Shown here in pieces: positions 21,696-30,373 of a stretch of DNA of 64,000 bases. The notes below the pieces were generated by a model, which saw only the letters and a program-made list of their open reading frames with translations, did no database searches and was not told the origin of the DNA. The stretch is from Minwuia sp. (lineage in GTDB: Bacteria > Pseudomonadota > Alphaproteobacteria > Minwuiales > Minwuiaceae). Made by a program: the position numbers and the translations under genes. The first letter of the stretch is position 1. Each line of letters opens with the position of its first letter. The DNA lies in assembly GCA_029210175.1 (NCBI GenBank), contig JARGPL010000020.1:40271-104270 (forward strand), read 5' to 3'.

Positions 21696-22655
21696 TTACT
21701 CCGGCAACGGAACCGGTTTCTTGAACCGCATCCGGTTGATCAAACGCAGGACGGTGACGGCGGTCTTCGGTTGATCCATTTCAAGATGCAGCGCGGCGAC
21801 GGCCAGCAGGTTCCCCGCAGGGTCCTCCTCCGCCGCGTGGGCCAGCATCTGGTCAAGCTTCGACAAACCGTCATCGCTCAGGCCAGAGACCTTTTCCGGA
21901 AACCGCTTCCGCAAGTGCGGAACAAGTCTTTCTGCACCGATCTGAACCATATCCGGCTCCGCCCGCAGTGCCACGCGGGCATAGACCGTTGCTGCACGTT
22001 TCATGTCGCCTGAGACGAGGCGATGCAGCGCGAACAGCAGCATCTCCGCGTACAGCCTGTGGGTATTGCCCTGACGCAGTTCGATGAATGGCGATGCCTT
22101 GGGGTCGGTGACTGCGATCGGGTGCCAGGCTGGGTCAAGGGCGGCGACCTTGTAATGCGCCGATCCGTCAGGGGGCCCGGGCAGGCCGTTGCCTTCGCCG
22201 ATGCTTGCTGCCCAGTGATCCAGGAACGCCATCCCGCCGGGCGAATTCTTCAGCCCGATGACACCATCTGCCATCGGTGCGGTTCCGGGCAGGATGCCGA
22301 CGTCGGCATCTGACGACGTCATCGGCTGCATCAGCGACTGGACGGCGTCCGATCGCAGCCGACAATGGGAATCCATGTAGAATGCGCGGGCTGCGATGTC
22401 GCGTTCCATGGCGCGGCGGCAGCAGGTGGCGACATTGGCATCCGGGTCATCGGCCACGGAAAGCACGATGTTGAAGACGGATGTGCGCCACAGCCGGTGC
22501 GTCGGGCGGCTGGTCACGACGGCTATCGGCAGATCCTTGAAATGCTGCCGGACTGACCAGGCCGCCATCAGGGTCCGGTCGATCTGGGCCTCGTCACTGT
22601 TCGCCACGAACAGGACCACCCAGTCATTCTTGCGTTTGGTGGTCGGTCCCTGCAT
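21696..22655 (-). CDS. Hypothetical protein, possibly glycosyltransferase-like
   Basis: A 319-residue protein that I do not recognise as a named family. The N-terminal part (WVVLFVANSDEAQIDRTLMAAWSV, then FYMDSHCRL near residue 97) resembles the start and DxD-like region of nucleotide-diphospho-sugar transferases. The C-terminal third is helical and contains possible TPR-like helices (ASPFIELRQ, then repeated Ala/Leu-rich helices). ATG at 22655 is chosen, because the open frame upstream to 23009 runs antisense through gluQ. It is divergent from gluQ. Confidence 0.6.
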   Translation of the reverse strand: MQGPTTKRKNDWVVLFVANSDEAQIDRTLMAAWSVRQHFKDLPIAVVTSRPTHRLWRTSVFNIVLSVADDPDANVATCCRRAMERDIAARAFYMDSHCRLRSDAVQSLMQPMTSSDADVGILPGTAPMADGVIGLKNSPGGMAFLDHWAASIGEGNGLPGPPDGSAHYKVAALDPAWHPIAVTDPKASPFIELRQGNTHRLYAEMLLFALHRLVSGDMKRAATVYARVALRAEPDMVQIGAERLVPHLRKRFPEKVSGLSDDGLSKLDQMLAHAAEEDPAGNLLAVAALHLEMDQPKTAVTVLRLINRMRFKKPVPLPE

Positions 22656-22809
22656 GCGCTTCGATCCTGCTTCCAGCACTACTGCCGGAAGCCTAGTGCG
22701 ACCCGGCCCGCAGCGCCACTTGCAATAAGATATGAAGGCTGCATATCCGTTGTGTGCCTTGGCGTGCTTCTGGATTGCAAAGTGGCTCATCTGCGGTCGG
22801 AATGGGGAC

Positions 22810-23649
22810 ATGACATTCATCACGCGCTTCGCGCCCAGCCCCACCGGATACCTGCATTCGGGCCATGCCCTGTCGGCGATAACGGCGCACGATGCCGCGC
22901 GTGCCGCAGGCGGCACGTTCCTGCTGCGGATCGAGGACATTGACCACACCCGTTGCCGACCGGCGTTCGTCGACGCCATATCCGAAGACCTGGCCGCATT
23001 GGGGCTCACCTGGGACGGTCCGGTCTGGCGGCAGTCGATGCGCGGTGCGTTCTATGCCACCGCGCTCGACGACATTCGCAACAAGGGGCTGGCGTACCCG
23101 TGTTTCTGTAACCGGCGGCAGGTTGCGGCGCATTCGCCGGGGCAGGGGGCGGATGGCCTGATCTATGGCGGCACCTGTCGGGACCTGAGCAGGGATGAGG
23201 TTGCGGCACGTGTCGCAGCGGGCCAGGTGCCCGCCTGGCGGTTGCGTCTCGACACGGCGCTGCAGCTGGCCGGTGCGATCGTCTGGCAGGACAGGCGGGC
23301 CGGCTGGCAGGACTGGGCGGGCGACGGGGTAGGCGATGTGGTCATTGCCCGTCGCGATATCGCCACCAGCTATCACCTGGCCGTCGTCGTGGATGACGCT
23401 GCACAGGGGGTGACGCAGATCATCCGGGGCATGGACCTGTTTCACCAGACAGCAGTGCATGTGCTGCTGCAACGCATTCTGGACCTGCCGACGCCACACT
23501 ATCTTCACCATCAGCTGCTATCGGATGCCGATGGCCGGAAGCTGTCGAAGTCCGCAGGTGCACGCAGTCTGCGTGACATTTTTGCAGAAGGAACTGACGG
23601 TCGACTCGTCGCAGAACGACTGCGGAAAGTTATAGCGGGTGCAACCTGA
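22810..23649 (+). CDS. gluQ: Glutamyl-Q tRNA(Asp) synthetase
   Basis: A 279-residue paralogue of the glutamyl-tRNA synthetase catalytic domain without an anticodon-binding domain. It attaches glutamate to queuosine in tRNA-Asp. Visible motifs are RFAPSPTGYLHSGHA (HIGH-like), the zinc site CFC...YGGTC with three Cys and a Tyr as in E. coli YadB, and KLSKSAG (KMSKS-like). ATG at 22810 gives the family N-terminus. Its tRNA substrate is encoded at 2434 in this window. Confidence 0.95.
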   Translation: MTFITRFAPSPTGYLHSGHALSAITAHDAARAAGGTFLLRIEDIDHTRCRPAFVDAISEDLAALGLTWDGPVWRQSMRGAFYATALDDIRNKGLAYPCFCNRRQVAAHSPGQGADGLIYGGTCRDLSRDEVAARVAAGQVPAWRLRLDTALQLAGAIVWQDRRAGWQDWAGDGVGDVVIARRDIATSYHLAVVVDDAAQGVTQIIRGMDLFHQTAVHVLLQRILDLPTPHYLHHQLLSDADGRKLSKSAGARSLRDIFAEGTDGRLVAERLRKVIAGAT

Positions 23650-23701
23650 TGGGATTGTGTCTAGATTTGCGGGCCGATTTTGGCCCCAGGGGAAGGTAGC
23701 G

Positions 23702-24343
23702 GTGCAGGAACCCTTACGCGAACGTCGCGGATTATTTCAGAACATGGGTCGCCTGACCCGCATGAAACTGATTGTGCCTCTGCAGCGCGGTCAGGCACCT
23801 GCGGAACATGTGGCACGTGGCGTCGCGGTGGGGCTGGCTGTGGCCTTTACCCCGACGGTCGGGGTTCAGCTTGTGGCCGTGCTGCTGATCTGGATGCTGG
23901 CAAAGGCCGCCGGCCCCCGGTTCAGATTTCACGCCATTTCCGCCTTTGCCTGGGTCTGGGTGACCAACATCTTCACCATCGGCCCGATCTACTACGTATT
24001 CCTGCAGACCGGTCAGTTGATGCTGGGGCGTTTCGATGAATTGGGCGGTATCGGGCTGGAGCAGTTCACGGACCGGCTGACGTCGGTGGTGTCGACCGAA
24101 GCCGGTATTCTGGAAGCGCTGTGGGTTGGAACCGTGGCCCTGTTCAAGATCTGGGGGCTGCCACTGTTCATCGGTTCCGTGCCCTGGGCCATCGGCTTCT
24201 CATGGCTGGGATATTTCTGGTCGAAGCGCTTCATAGGGAATTTTCGCAGGCGCCGGGCGGCCCGCCAGAAACTGGTGCGAGAACGCGGCGGACGCCGCTT
24301 CGGGCCCGGTGCCCGGCGGCAACCTGATCAGCCGAGCACCTGA
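23702..24343 (+). CDS. DUF2062 domain membrane protein
   Basis: A 213-residue integral membrane protein with about four hydrophobic segments. The central part VARGVAVGLAVAFTPTVGVQLVAVLL and the paired aromatic/proline helices (WVWVTNIFTIGPIYYVFL) match DUF2062, whose function is unknown. The C-terminus is strongly basic. GTG at 23702 is chosen because GGGGAAGGT precedes it and the product begins at a family-typical position. ATG at 23639 lies inside gluQ. A terminator candidate overlaps its stop. Confidence 0.8.
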   Translation: MQEPLRERRGLFQNMGRLTRMKLIVPLQRGQAPAEHVARGVAVGLAVAFTPTVGVQLVAVLLIWMLAKAAGPRFRFHAISAFAWVWVTNIFTIGPIYYVFLQTGQLMLGRFDELGGIGLEQFTDRLTSVVSTEAGILEALWVGTVALFKIWGLPLFIGSVPWAIGFSWLGYFWSKRFIGNFRRRRAARQKLVRERGGRRFGPGARRQPDQPST

Positions 24344-24359
24344 CATCAGGCATTTTTTT
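24323..24359 (+). terminator. Intrinsic terminator candidate after the DUF2062 gene
   Basis: CCTGAT (24323-24328) pairs with ATCAGG (24345-24350), and a shorter internal CCTG/CAGG alternative exists. A run of seven T follows at 24353-24359. It overlaps the stop codon and separates this gene from the convergent DUF2927 gene. Confidence 0.5.
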
Positions 24360-24361
24360 GT

Positions 24362-25201
24362 TCAGTCCGGGGCGATGATTTCCGGCAAAATCGACCTGGC
24401 GACAGTTCCGGCATCTGCCCGCGTGATCCCGGCCCGCATGCGCGGGTGGTAGAGCATCAGCAGCATGGTCCGATCCAGTGCTGTCAGGTGTGCGAAGGGG
24501 CTGGCCGTGGCAAGCGTCGACGGCGTGCCCTGCGCCAGCGCGAAAGGCAGCCCGAGAATACGTGATGTCTGCGCTGCTATGCAGGCGTGCGCGACGGGTG
24601 GCATGCGGTCGGTGGGCACGAAGACAATGGCCTCTGCCATGTCACTGCCCCGTGCATTGACCTGTCCCGCGCAGACGGCACGCACGGCGCGATAACCGGC
24701 GAGCAGGTCCTGGCGACGGTCCTCCGCCGCCACGAAGCGATCGAGCAGGTCGTTGTAGCGTCCGTCCAGAACATCGCCAAAGCTCGGGACGAAGGCGATG
24801 ATCACGTCTGCGCCGATGGCTTCCGTCGTGCGGATATCCAGCCCCGTCAGGCCCGACAGCGTTTCCAGGTGATCGGTCACCCATGTCCGGTAGGCCGCGG
24901 GTGAGGAGCCGATCATGCGAACCGTGACGGACTGGCCAGCGGGCCAGCGATAAAGGCGCGGGTCTGGTCGGTCAGCCGGGCCGAAGGCGGCACCGTCGAA
25001 CGCGGTCAGGATTTCGGCATTCGACAGACTGGCGCTGCCCTCCGCCGCGGTATCGCTGGTCTGGGCCTGCGCGGACGGCATGCCAGATGGCAGGCAGACC
25101 GCAGCAGCGATGATCAGGCACGACAGGCCCAGCGACCGCAGAATCCGTTCAGCATTTCTGTCGCGCATCTGACCGCCGCCCCGTTTCTGACGATTCGTCA
25201 T
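24362..25201 (-). CDS. DUF2927 domain-containing exported protein
   Basis: A 279-residue protein with an N-terminal signal peptide (hydrophobic [18 protein letters not shown], then a likely cleavage after AQA near residue 47). The mature part has the DUF2927 features: a VTVRMIGSS strand, a TGLDIRTT segment and a C-terminal [17 protein letters not shown] helix that resembles a degenerate metallopeptidase site. No HExxH is present. Function unknown. It is convergent with the DUF2062 gene and divergent from pyrB. A later Met at residue 12 is an alternative start. Confidence 0.75.
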   Translation of the reverse strand: MTNRQKRGGGQMRDRNAERILRSLGLSCLIIAAAVCLPSGMPSAQAQTSDTAAEGSASLSNAEILTAFDGAAFGPADRPDPRLYRWPAGQSVTVRMIGSSPAAYRTWVTDHLETLSGLTGLDIRTTEAIGADVIIAFVPSFGDVLDGRYNDLLDRFVAAEDRRQDLLAGYRAVRAVCAGQVNARGSDMAEAIVFVPTDRMPPVAHACIAAQTSRILGLPFALAQGTPSTLATASPFAHLTALDRTMLLMLYHPRMRAGITRADAGTVARSILPEIIAPD

Positions 25202-25311
25202 TCATGTTAACGCCCGCCTGCCGGGGCGGACAGGCCGAAACGCGGGGGAAAACAAGGCGCGTGACGGATAGGGCTTGCACGATCTGCCAGTGTCCCTATT
25301 GTTCGCCGCCG

Positions 25312-26286
25312 ATGAAAGCACCGGGCGAAACTATCGATCTTCCTTTCCCCCACAAGCACCTTTTGGGGATGCAGGACCTTTCCCGTCCCGATATCCAGCG
25401 TATCCTTGATCTGTCGGGGGAGTTCATCGAACTCAACCATCAGGACAACAAGAAGCTCACGGATCTGCAGGGGCGCACCCAGATCAATCTGTTCTTCGAG
25501 AATTCGACGCGCACGCGTACCTCGTTCGAACTGGCGGGCAAGCGCCTCGGGGCGGATACCATCAACATGTCTGTCGAGGCGTCATCTACCCAGAAGGGTG
25601 AGACGCTGATCGATACCGCCATGACCCTCAACGCCATGCACCCTGATGTCCTGGTCGTGCGCCACCCGGACTCAGGCGCGGTCGCGCTGCTGTCGCAGAA
25701 GGTTGACTGCGCGGTGGTGAATGGCGGCGACGGGCAGCATGAACATCCGACCCAGGCGCTGCTGGACGCGCTGACCATCATGCGCCGGCTGAAACGGCTT
25801 GAGGGGCTGACCGTCGCAATCGCCGGCGACGTGATGCACAGCCGCGTTGCACGGTCCAACATCTACCTGTTGAACACCATGGGTGCGCGGGTGCGGGTCA
25901 TCGCACCGCCGACGCTGCTGCCCAGCGGGATCGAACGGTTGGGTGTGGAAGCCTTCACCGACATGCGTCAGGGGCTGAAGGACGTTGATGTGGTGATGAT
26001 GCTGCGCCTGCAGCGCGAACGGATGCAGGGTTCGTTCCTGCCGTCGGTCCGCGAGTATTATCACTTCTATGGCCTGGACCACGAAAAGCTGTCTTATGCC
26101 AAGCCGGATGCGTTGATCATGCATCCGGGGCCGATGAACCGGGGTGTCGAGATCGATACGGACGTCGCCGACGACATTCATCGCAGCGTGATCCGCGAAC
26201 AGGTGGAAATGGGCGTTGCGGTCCGCATGGCCGTGCTGCGGCTGCTCGTCGCCGGGCGCAGGAACGGGAAGGCCGGTCATGGCTGA
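25312..26286 (+). CDS. pyrB: Aspartate carbamoyltransferase catalytic subunit
   Basis: A 324-residue enzyme that makes N-carbamoyl-L-aspartate in pyrimidine synthesis. The carbamoyl-phosphate loop [15 protein letters not shown] is near residue 61, followed by [19 protein letters not shown] and a C-terminal [15 protein letters not shown] at 25312 gives the usual family length. Earlier in-frame starts (25204, 25222) add Cys-rich sequence unlike PyrB. It overlaps the next gene by 8 bases. No pyrI gene follows, which points to the class that assembles with a dihydroorotase-like partner. Confidence 0.95.
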   Translation: MKAPGETIDLPFPHKHLLGMQDLSRPDIQRILDLSGEFIELNHQDNKKLTDLQGRTQINLFFENSTRTRTSFELAGKRLGADTINMSVEASSTQKGETLIDTAMTLNAMHPDVLVVRHPDSGAVALLSQKVDCAVVNGGDGQHEHPTQALLDALTIMRRLKRLEGLTVAIAGDVMHSRVARSNIYLLNTMGARVRVIAPPTLLPSGIERLGVEAFTDMRQGLKDVDVVMMLRLQRERMQGSFLPSVREYYHFYGLDHEKLSYAKPDALIMHPGPMNRGVEIDTDVADDIHRSVIREQVEMGVAVRMAVLRLLVAGRRNGKAGHG

Positions 26287-27586
26287 TCAACAGCGCTTTG
26301 CCTATCTGAATGCCCGCCTGCTCGACCCGGCCAGTGGTCGCGACGAGGTCGGGCACGTGCTGATCGAAGGTGGCATGATCGTGGGCGTGGGTCCCGACAT
26401 CTTCCCGAAGGGCACGCCTGACAAGATGGAGGTGATCGATCTCGACGGGCTTTGCCTGGCGCCGGGCCTGGTCGACATGCACGCCCGCATCGGTGAGCCT
26501 GGGGCGGAGCACAAGGAAAGTTTCGAGAGTGCCGCGGCAGCGGCGCGGGCGGGCGGGGTCACGACGCTGTGCACCCTGCCCAACACCGATCCGGTGATCG
26601 ACAATGTGGCCCTGGTCGAATACGTCCGCCGCCGTGCCAATGAAGGCTCCGACGTGCATATCCGTCCCTTCGCGGCCGCGACCCAGCGTCTGGAGGGCAA
26701 GCAGCTGACCGAATTCGGTCTGTTGCAGGCGGCGGGGGCCGTTGCCTTCACCGATGGCGACCGCGCCATTGCCGATGCCACCGTGATGCGACGGGTGATG
26801 AGCTATGCCACCGCGTTCGATGCGTTGATCGTGCAGCATGCGGAAGAGCCGTCGCTGGCCCGCAACGGCAACATGAACGAAGGCGAACTGGCCACGCGAC
26901 TGGGGCTGAAGGGCATTCCCACCGCTGCCGAGACCATCATGGTGGAACGCGACATTCGGCTGGTGGAAGTAACAGGCTCGCGCTACCACGCGGCGCACCT
27001 GACGACCGCCAAGGCACTGGACGCGGTGCGCAGGGCGAAGGCTGATGGTCTGCCGGTGACTTGCGGGACCGCGCCGCTGTATTTCGCGCTGAACGAAAAT
27101 GAAGTGAACGGCTATCGCACATTCGCCAAGGTCTCGCCGCCGCTGCGGTCGGAGGACGACCGGCGTGCAGTCGTGGCGGCCATTCGCGACGGCACCATCG
27201 ACGTGATCTCTTCAGGGCACGCGCCGGAGGATCCGGAAGCCAAGCGTCAGCCTTTCGAACAGGCGGAATTCGGCGCTGTGGGGCTCGAGACCATGCTGGC
27301 GCTGGGGCTGCAACTGCACATGAGCGAAGATGTACCCCTGTTGTCGGTGCTGGCCTGCATGACCTGCAATCCCGCGCGGTTGCTGGGTCTGGACTGCGGC
27401 ATTCTGGCTGCGGGTCATCCGGCCGATCTGGTGATCTTCGATCCGGGCGCACCGTGGATTGTCGACAGCAAGAAGTTCCGCTCAAAATCCAAGAATTCAC
27501 CTTTTGATGAACGCCCCCTGCAGGGACATGCTGTAAGAACAGTAGTGGAAGGTCGAACGGTCTTCGTTCGTCGGGTGGAACGGTGA
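26279..27586 (+). CDS. pyrX: Dihydroorotase-like protein lacking catalytic residues (PyrC'/PyrX type)
   Basis: A 435-residue amidohydrolase of the type I dihydroorotase family. Several active-site positions are altered. The HxH metal motif reads [10 protein letters not shown] (His68 kept, second His replaced by Arg70). The usual PHH-type segment reads [11 protein letters not shown]. The usual TDHAPH reads SSGHAPE near residue 313, losing the catalytic Asp. In Pseudomonas a comparable inactive dihydroorotase is required for assembly of active PyrB, and the 8-base overlap with pyrB supports that role. Annotation as an active dihydroorotase would be unsafe. Confidence 0.85.
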   Translation: MADQQRFAYLNARLLDPASGRDEVGHVLIEGGMIVGVGPDIFPKGTPDKMEVIDLDGLCLAPGLVDMHARIGEPGAEHKESFESAAAAARAGGVTTLCTLPNTDPVIDNVALVEYVRRRANEGSDVHIRPFAAATQRLEGKQLTEFGLLQAAGAVAFTDGDRAIADATVMRRVMSYATAFDALIVQHAEEPSLARNGNMNEGELATRLGLKGIPTAAETIMVERDIRLVEVTGSRYHAAHLTTAKALDAVRRAKADGLPVTCGTAPLYFALNENEVNGYRTFAKVSPPLRSEDDRRAVVAAIRDGTIDVISSGHAPEDPEAKRQPFEQAEFGAVGLETMLALGLQLHMSEDVPLLSVLACMTCNPARLLGLDCGILAAGHPADLVIFDPGAPWIVDSKKFRSKSKNSPFDERPLQGHAVRTVVEGRTVFVRRVER

Positions 27587-27623
27587 CCGCCCCGCGTGGC
27601 GTGATGGTGATTGGAGCAAGCAG

Positions 27624-27842
27624 ATGTGGCTGAAGATCCTGATCCTGATCGCAGCAGTTGCTGTCGTCATCTATGGCTTCCGCGCGCTCAGTGGCAGTCG
27701 CCGGACCCAGGTTCAGCGTCGTGGTGACAACAAGCCGCCGGCGCGTGACGGTGCGGTCGATCTGGTCCGCTGTACCAGTTGCGGTGCCTATACCCCCGAA
27801 GGCAAGCACTGCACCAGCTGTGGCGACCTCACCAACGGCTGA
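27624..27842 (+). CDS. Small membrane-anchored zinc-ribbon protein
   Basis: A 72-residue protein with one N-terminal transmembrane helix (residues 2-19) and a C-terminal four-cysteine zinc ribbon, CTSCG-x8-CTSCG. The linker is basic. A GGAGCAAGCAG ribosome site precedes the ATG. It lies 37 bases after the dihydroorotase-like gene in the same direction. No function can be assigned. The architecture suggests a membrane-tethered metal-binding module. Confidence 0.75.
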   Translation: MWLKILILIAAVAVVIYGFRALSGSRRTQVQRRGDNKPPARDGAVDLVRCTSCGAYTPEGKHCTSCGDLTNG

Positions 27843-27894
27843 GCCTTTTCAGACCTTATTCTGGCAAGAACCGCCGGGGGCCGCGCCTGCCGCA

Positions 27895-29217
27895 TCATTC
27901 CGGTGGTGTGGTGTGCCAGCTGCCGTCCAGACCCAGGTATTCCTGTCCGTCGGCACGATAGAAGCTGTCCGCGCCGGCGTCGGCGAGAACCTGCAGCATG
28001 GCGGGCAGGGGCTTGCCCTCTGCCGTCAGCCGTTCGATGACGCGGCGTGGGCCCAACTGGTCGAGGAATTCGAACGGACCGTTGCGCCAGGCAAATCCCC
28101 AGCGCATGGCGCGGTCGATGTTGACTACATCGTCGGAGATCTGCGGCACCAGATCGGCGGCGTAGCAGAGGGTTCCGCCCATCAGGTCCCAGGCGAAGCG
28201 ACCTTCCACTGAATCCTCGAACATCAGGGTCCCGGCGGCCATCTGGGCGTCGGTCAGGCTGGCTGGATTCTCGGCACGCCAGTCTTCGGCGTCCAGATCA
28301 AATACCTCCTTGGCCCGGTTGCCGTCCGCATCCTTGGTCATGCGGTAAAAGCCACCACCCGACTTGCGGCCCAGTTGCTTGCGGTCGTACATCCGCTGTT
28401 CCGCATCAGGAAACGCCGCAAATGCATGGCCCGTGTCACCGTCAGGCAGGTTGGCCGCCAGATTCCTGCCAACCAGATACATGACGTCGAGGCCGATCAG
28501 GTCGATCAGGCCGTAGAGGCCGGTGGGCGGCAGTCCGACAGGTTTCGAGATCAGGGCATCGATCGTTTCCTGGCTCAGCCCGTCCGCGCGGGCCGCCCTT
28601 GCCTTGTGCAGCCCGGACAGCATCAGGAAGCAGCCGATGCGATTGCCGATGAAGTTGACCGTGTCCTTCGCATGCACCACGCCCTTGCCCATCCGGTCGC
28701 CCAGAAAGGCCGCAAAAGCGTCGATCACATCCGGCGTCGTTTCCGTGCCGGGCACCAGTTCCATCAATCGCATGACCTTCACGGGATTGAAGAAATGGGT
28801 GACGGCAATGTCGCGACGCACGCTTTCCGGCAGGCCTTCACAGATTTCGCGCAGCGGAATGCCGGACGTGTTGGTCGAGATGACGGATCCCTTGCGGCGC
28901 AGCGGTTCCATGCGTTCGAACAAGGCACGCTTGATGCTCACGTCCTCGACAATCGCCTCGCAGATCCAGTCATGGTCGGCGATCTTCGCGAGGTCGGCAT
29001 CGATGGTGCCAAGCGTGATCAGGTGGGCCTTGTCTGCGTCATCGAGCGCGGGCGGGCGACCGTTGATGATGCGATCCAGGGATGCCTTTGCCGTGGCCAT
29101 ATCGATGTCCAGCAGCAGGACCTTGCAGCCCATCTGGGCGCAGATGCCAGCAATGCCGGCACCCATGGTGCCACTACCGAGAACGGCAACGGATTTGATT
29201 TCACGGGGCATGGTCAT
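27895..29217 (-). CDS. 3-hydroxyacyl-CoA dehydrogenase, NAD-binding
   Basis: A 440-residue enzyme oxidising (S)-3-hydroxyacyl-CoA to 3-ketoacyl-CoA in fatty-acid catabolism. The Rossmann motif VAVLGSGTMGAGIAGICAQ is at residues 10-28, the catalytic-His segment HFFNPVKVMRLMELVPG is near 140, and KDTVNFIGNRIG follows. It is longer than the roughly 290-residue single-domain family and carries a second C-terminal helical domain, like the C-terminal half of FadB without the hydratase. No beta-oxidation partner is adjacent. Confidence 0.88.
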   Translation of the reverse strand: MTMPREIKSVAVLGSGTMGAGIAGICAQMGCKVLLLDIDMATAKASLDRIINGRPPALDDADKAHLITLGTIDADLAKIADHDWICEAIVEDVSIKRALFERMEPLRRKGSVISTNTSGIPLREICEGLPESVRRDIAVTHFFNPVKVMRLMELVPGTETTPDVIDAFAAFLGDRMGKGVVHAKDTVNFIGNRIGCFLMLSGLHKARAARADGLSQETIDALISKPVGLPPTGLYGLIDLIGLDVMYLVGRNLAANLPDGDTGHAFAAFPDAEQRMYDRKQLGRKSGGGFYRMTKDADGNRAKEVFDLDAEDWRAENPASLTDAQMAAGTLMFEDSVEGRFAWDLMGGTLCYAADLVPQISDDVVNIDRAMRWGFAWRNGPFEFLDQLGPRRVIERLTAEGKPLPAMLQVLADAGADSFYRADGQEYLGLDGSWHTTPPE

Positions 29218-29238
29218 CCCCTCCGGTCGATTGAGGCG

Positions 29239-29493
29239 TCAGGCGGAGCCGGGAGTTGGCTCGCCCAGTGCTTCGAGATACAGCGACAGAACAGCCTCCT
29301 GCTCCTGGCGGTCATCGCGATCCATCTTCCGCAGCTTGATCACCTGGCGCATGATCTTTGGCTCGAAGCCGTTGGATTTGGCTTCGTCGTAGATCTCCTT
29401 GATGTCCGCGGCCATGGCGGCTTTTTCCTCTTCAAGCCGTTCCACGCGTTCAATCAACTGCCGCAAGTGATCTGCGGCGACCGCTTCGGTCAT
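29239..29493 (-). CDS. gapR: GapR family DNA-binding protein (DUF2312)
   Basis: An 84-residue, mostly helical protein with the DUF2312 signature: an N-terminal coiled coil (LRQLIERVERLEEEKAAMA) followed by DIKEIYDEAKSNGFEPKIMRQVIKLRKMD. In Caulobacter GapR is a nucleoid-associated protein that binds overtwisted, AT-rich DNA ahead of replication and transcription complexes. ATG at 29493 is preferred over ATG at 29499, because AGGGAGAG lies at proper distance only from the former. It is 21 bases upstream of the hydroxyacyl-CoA dehydrogenase gene. Confidence 0.9.
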   Translation of the reverse strand: MTEAVAADHLRQLIERVERLEEEKAAMAADIKEIYDEAKSNGFEPKIMRQVIKLRKMDRDDRQEQEAVLSLYLEALGEPTPGSA

Positions 29494-29591
29494 ATTCATC
29501 TCTCCCTGAACCATCTGCTGATGCGGCGCGGACCATAGACGGTGCGCCGGGGCCGCTCAACACGCATTGCGCATCCGGGACCGAGAACCTG

Positions 29592-30320
29592 TCAATGAAG
29601 CAGTCCATAGAGCGCGATGCAGGTGAGGAAAATCAGGGCGACCCGGCGGTAGACATGCTCCGACGATTCACGGAACAGGCGACTGCCGACCCAGGCGCCC
29701 GTCACATAGCCCGGGCAGATCACCAGTGCCCGAACGATCACGTCGACGGCGAGCAGACCCTGCAGGTAGAAGAAGATCGGTACGACCAGATTGCAGAGGG
29801 CGAAGAACAGGATGATGTTTGCCCTGCTGGTGCGCGCACTGTCCTGACCCGAAAGGATGTAGAGCAGGACTGGCGGCCCGCCGACACTGGTGGAGGTCAC
29901 GAGCGTTCCCGCAACGCCGCCGATGGCGATCGTGGGCAACAGCCGCTTCGGCCCCTGATACCGCCAGCCGACGGCCAGCACGATCACGAAGATCATCACC
30001 AGGACGGCGATGAATCGGGTGATCAGGGCCGGATCCACGGAGGTGAGCAGCCACGTGCCGATCGGCATGCCAACGAACGCGGCAAGCACCAGCGGTCGGA
30101 GGAAGTCCCACTGCACATCCGGCAAGGCCCTGGGCACGAGTTGGATGCTCACCACGATCTCCATGACCGTGATGATCAGGACCGCCTCTGCCGGGCTGTA
30201 GAGGATGGCAAGAACGGGGGCCATGACCATGCCGGACCCGAAGCCTGCAAAGCCACGCATCAGTCCGGCAGCGATTGAAAGCGCCATGGCAATCGCCAGG
30301 CTGCTGTCCATTTCGATCAA
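29592..30320 (-). CDS. TSUP family transporter (TauE/SafE sulfite exporter type)
   Basis: A 242-residue polytopic membrane protein with about eight helices. The repeated family motif is visible in the N-terminal half as GLMRGFAGFGSGMVMAP and in the second half as GTLVTSTSVGGPPVLLYIL. Members export or import sulfite, sulfoacetate and other small organic or sulfur anions, and the substrate cannot be inferred here. It is flanked on the same strand by a histidine kinase gene (upstream) and gapR (downstream, 98-base gap). Confidence 0.85.
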   Translation of the reverse strand: MIEMDSSLAIAMALSIAAGLMRGFAGFGSGMVMAPVLAILYSPAEAVLIITVMEIVVSIQLVPRALPDVQWDFLRPLVLAAFVGMPIGTWLLTSVDPALITRFIAVLVMIFVIVLAVGWRYQGPKRLLPTIAIGGVAGTLVTSTSVGGPPVLLYILSGQDSARTSRANIILFFALCNLVVPIFFYLQGLLAVDVIVRALVICPGYVTGAWVGSRLFRESSEHVYRRVALIFLTCIALYGLLH

Positions 30321-30373
30321 GGGTTCCGCTCCGGCCAGGATAGCGCGCGAGATACCCGGCGCCCGAACCTGAT

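Noticed and set aside
23639..24343. Longer DUF2062 protein starting with ATG at 23639
   Set aside because: That start lies inside gluQ without a ribosome site, whereas GTG at 23702 has GGGGAAGGT before it.
26279..27586. Annotation as an active dihydroorotase
   Set aside because: Second metal His, PHH-type segment and catalytic Asp are all substituted, so activity is unlikely.
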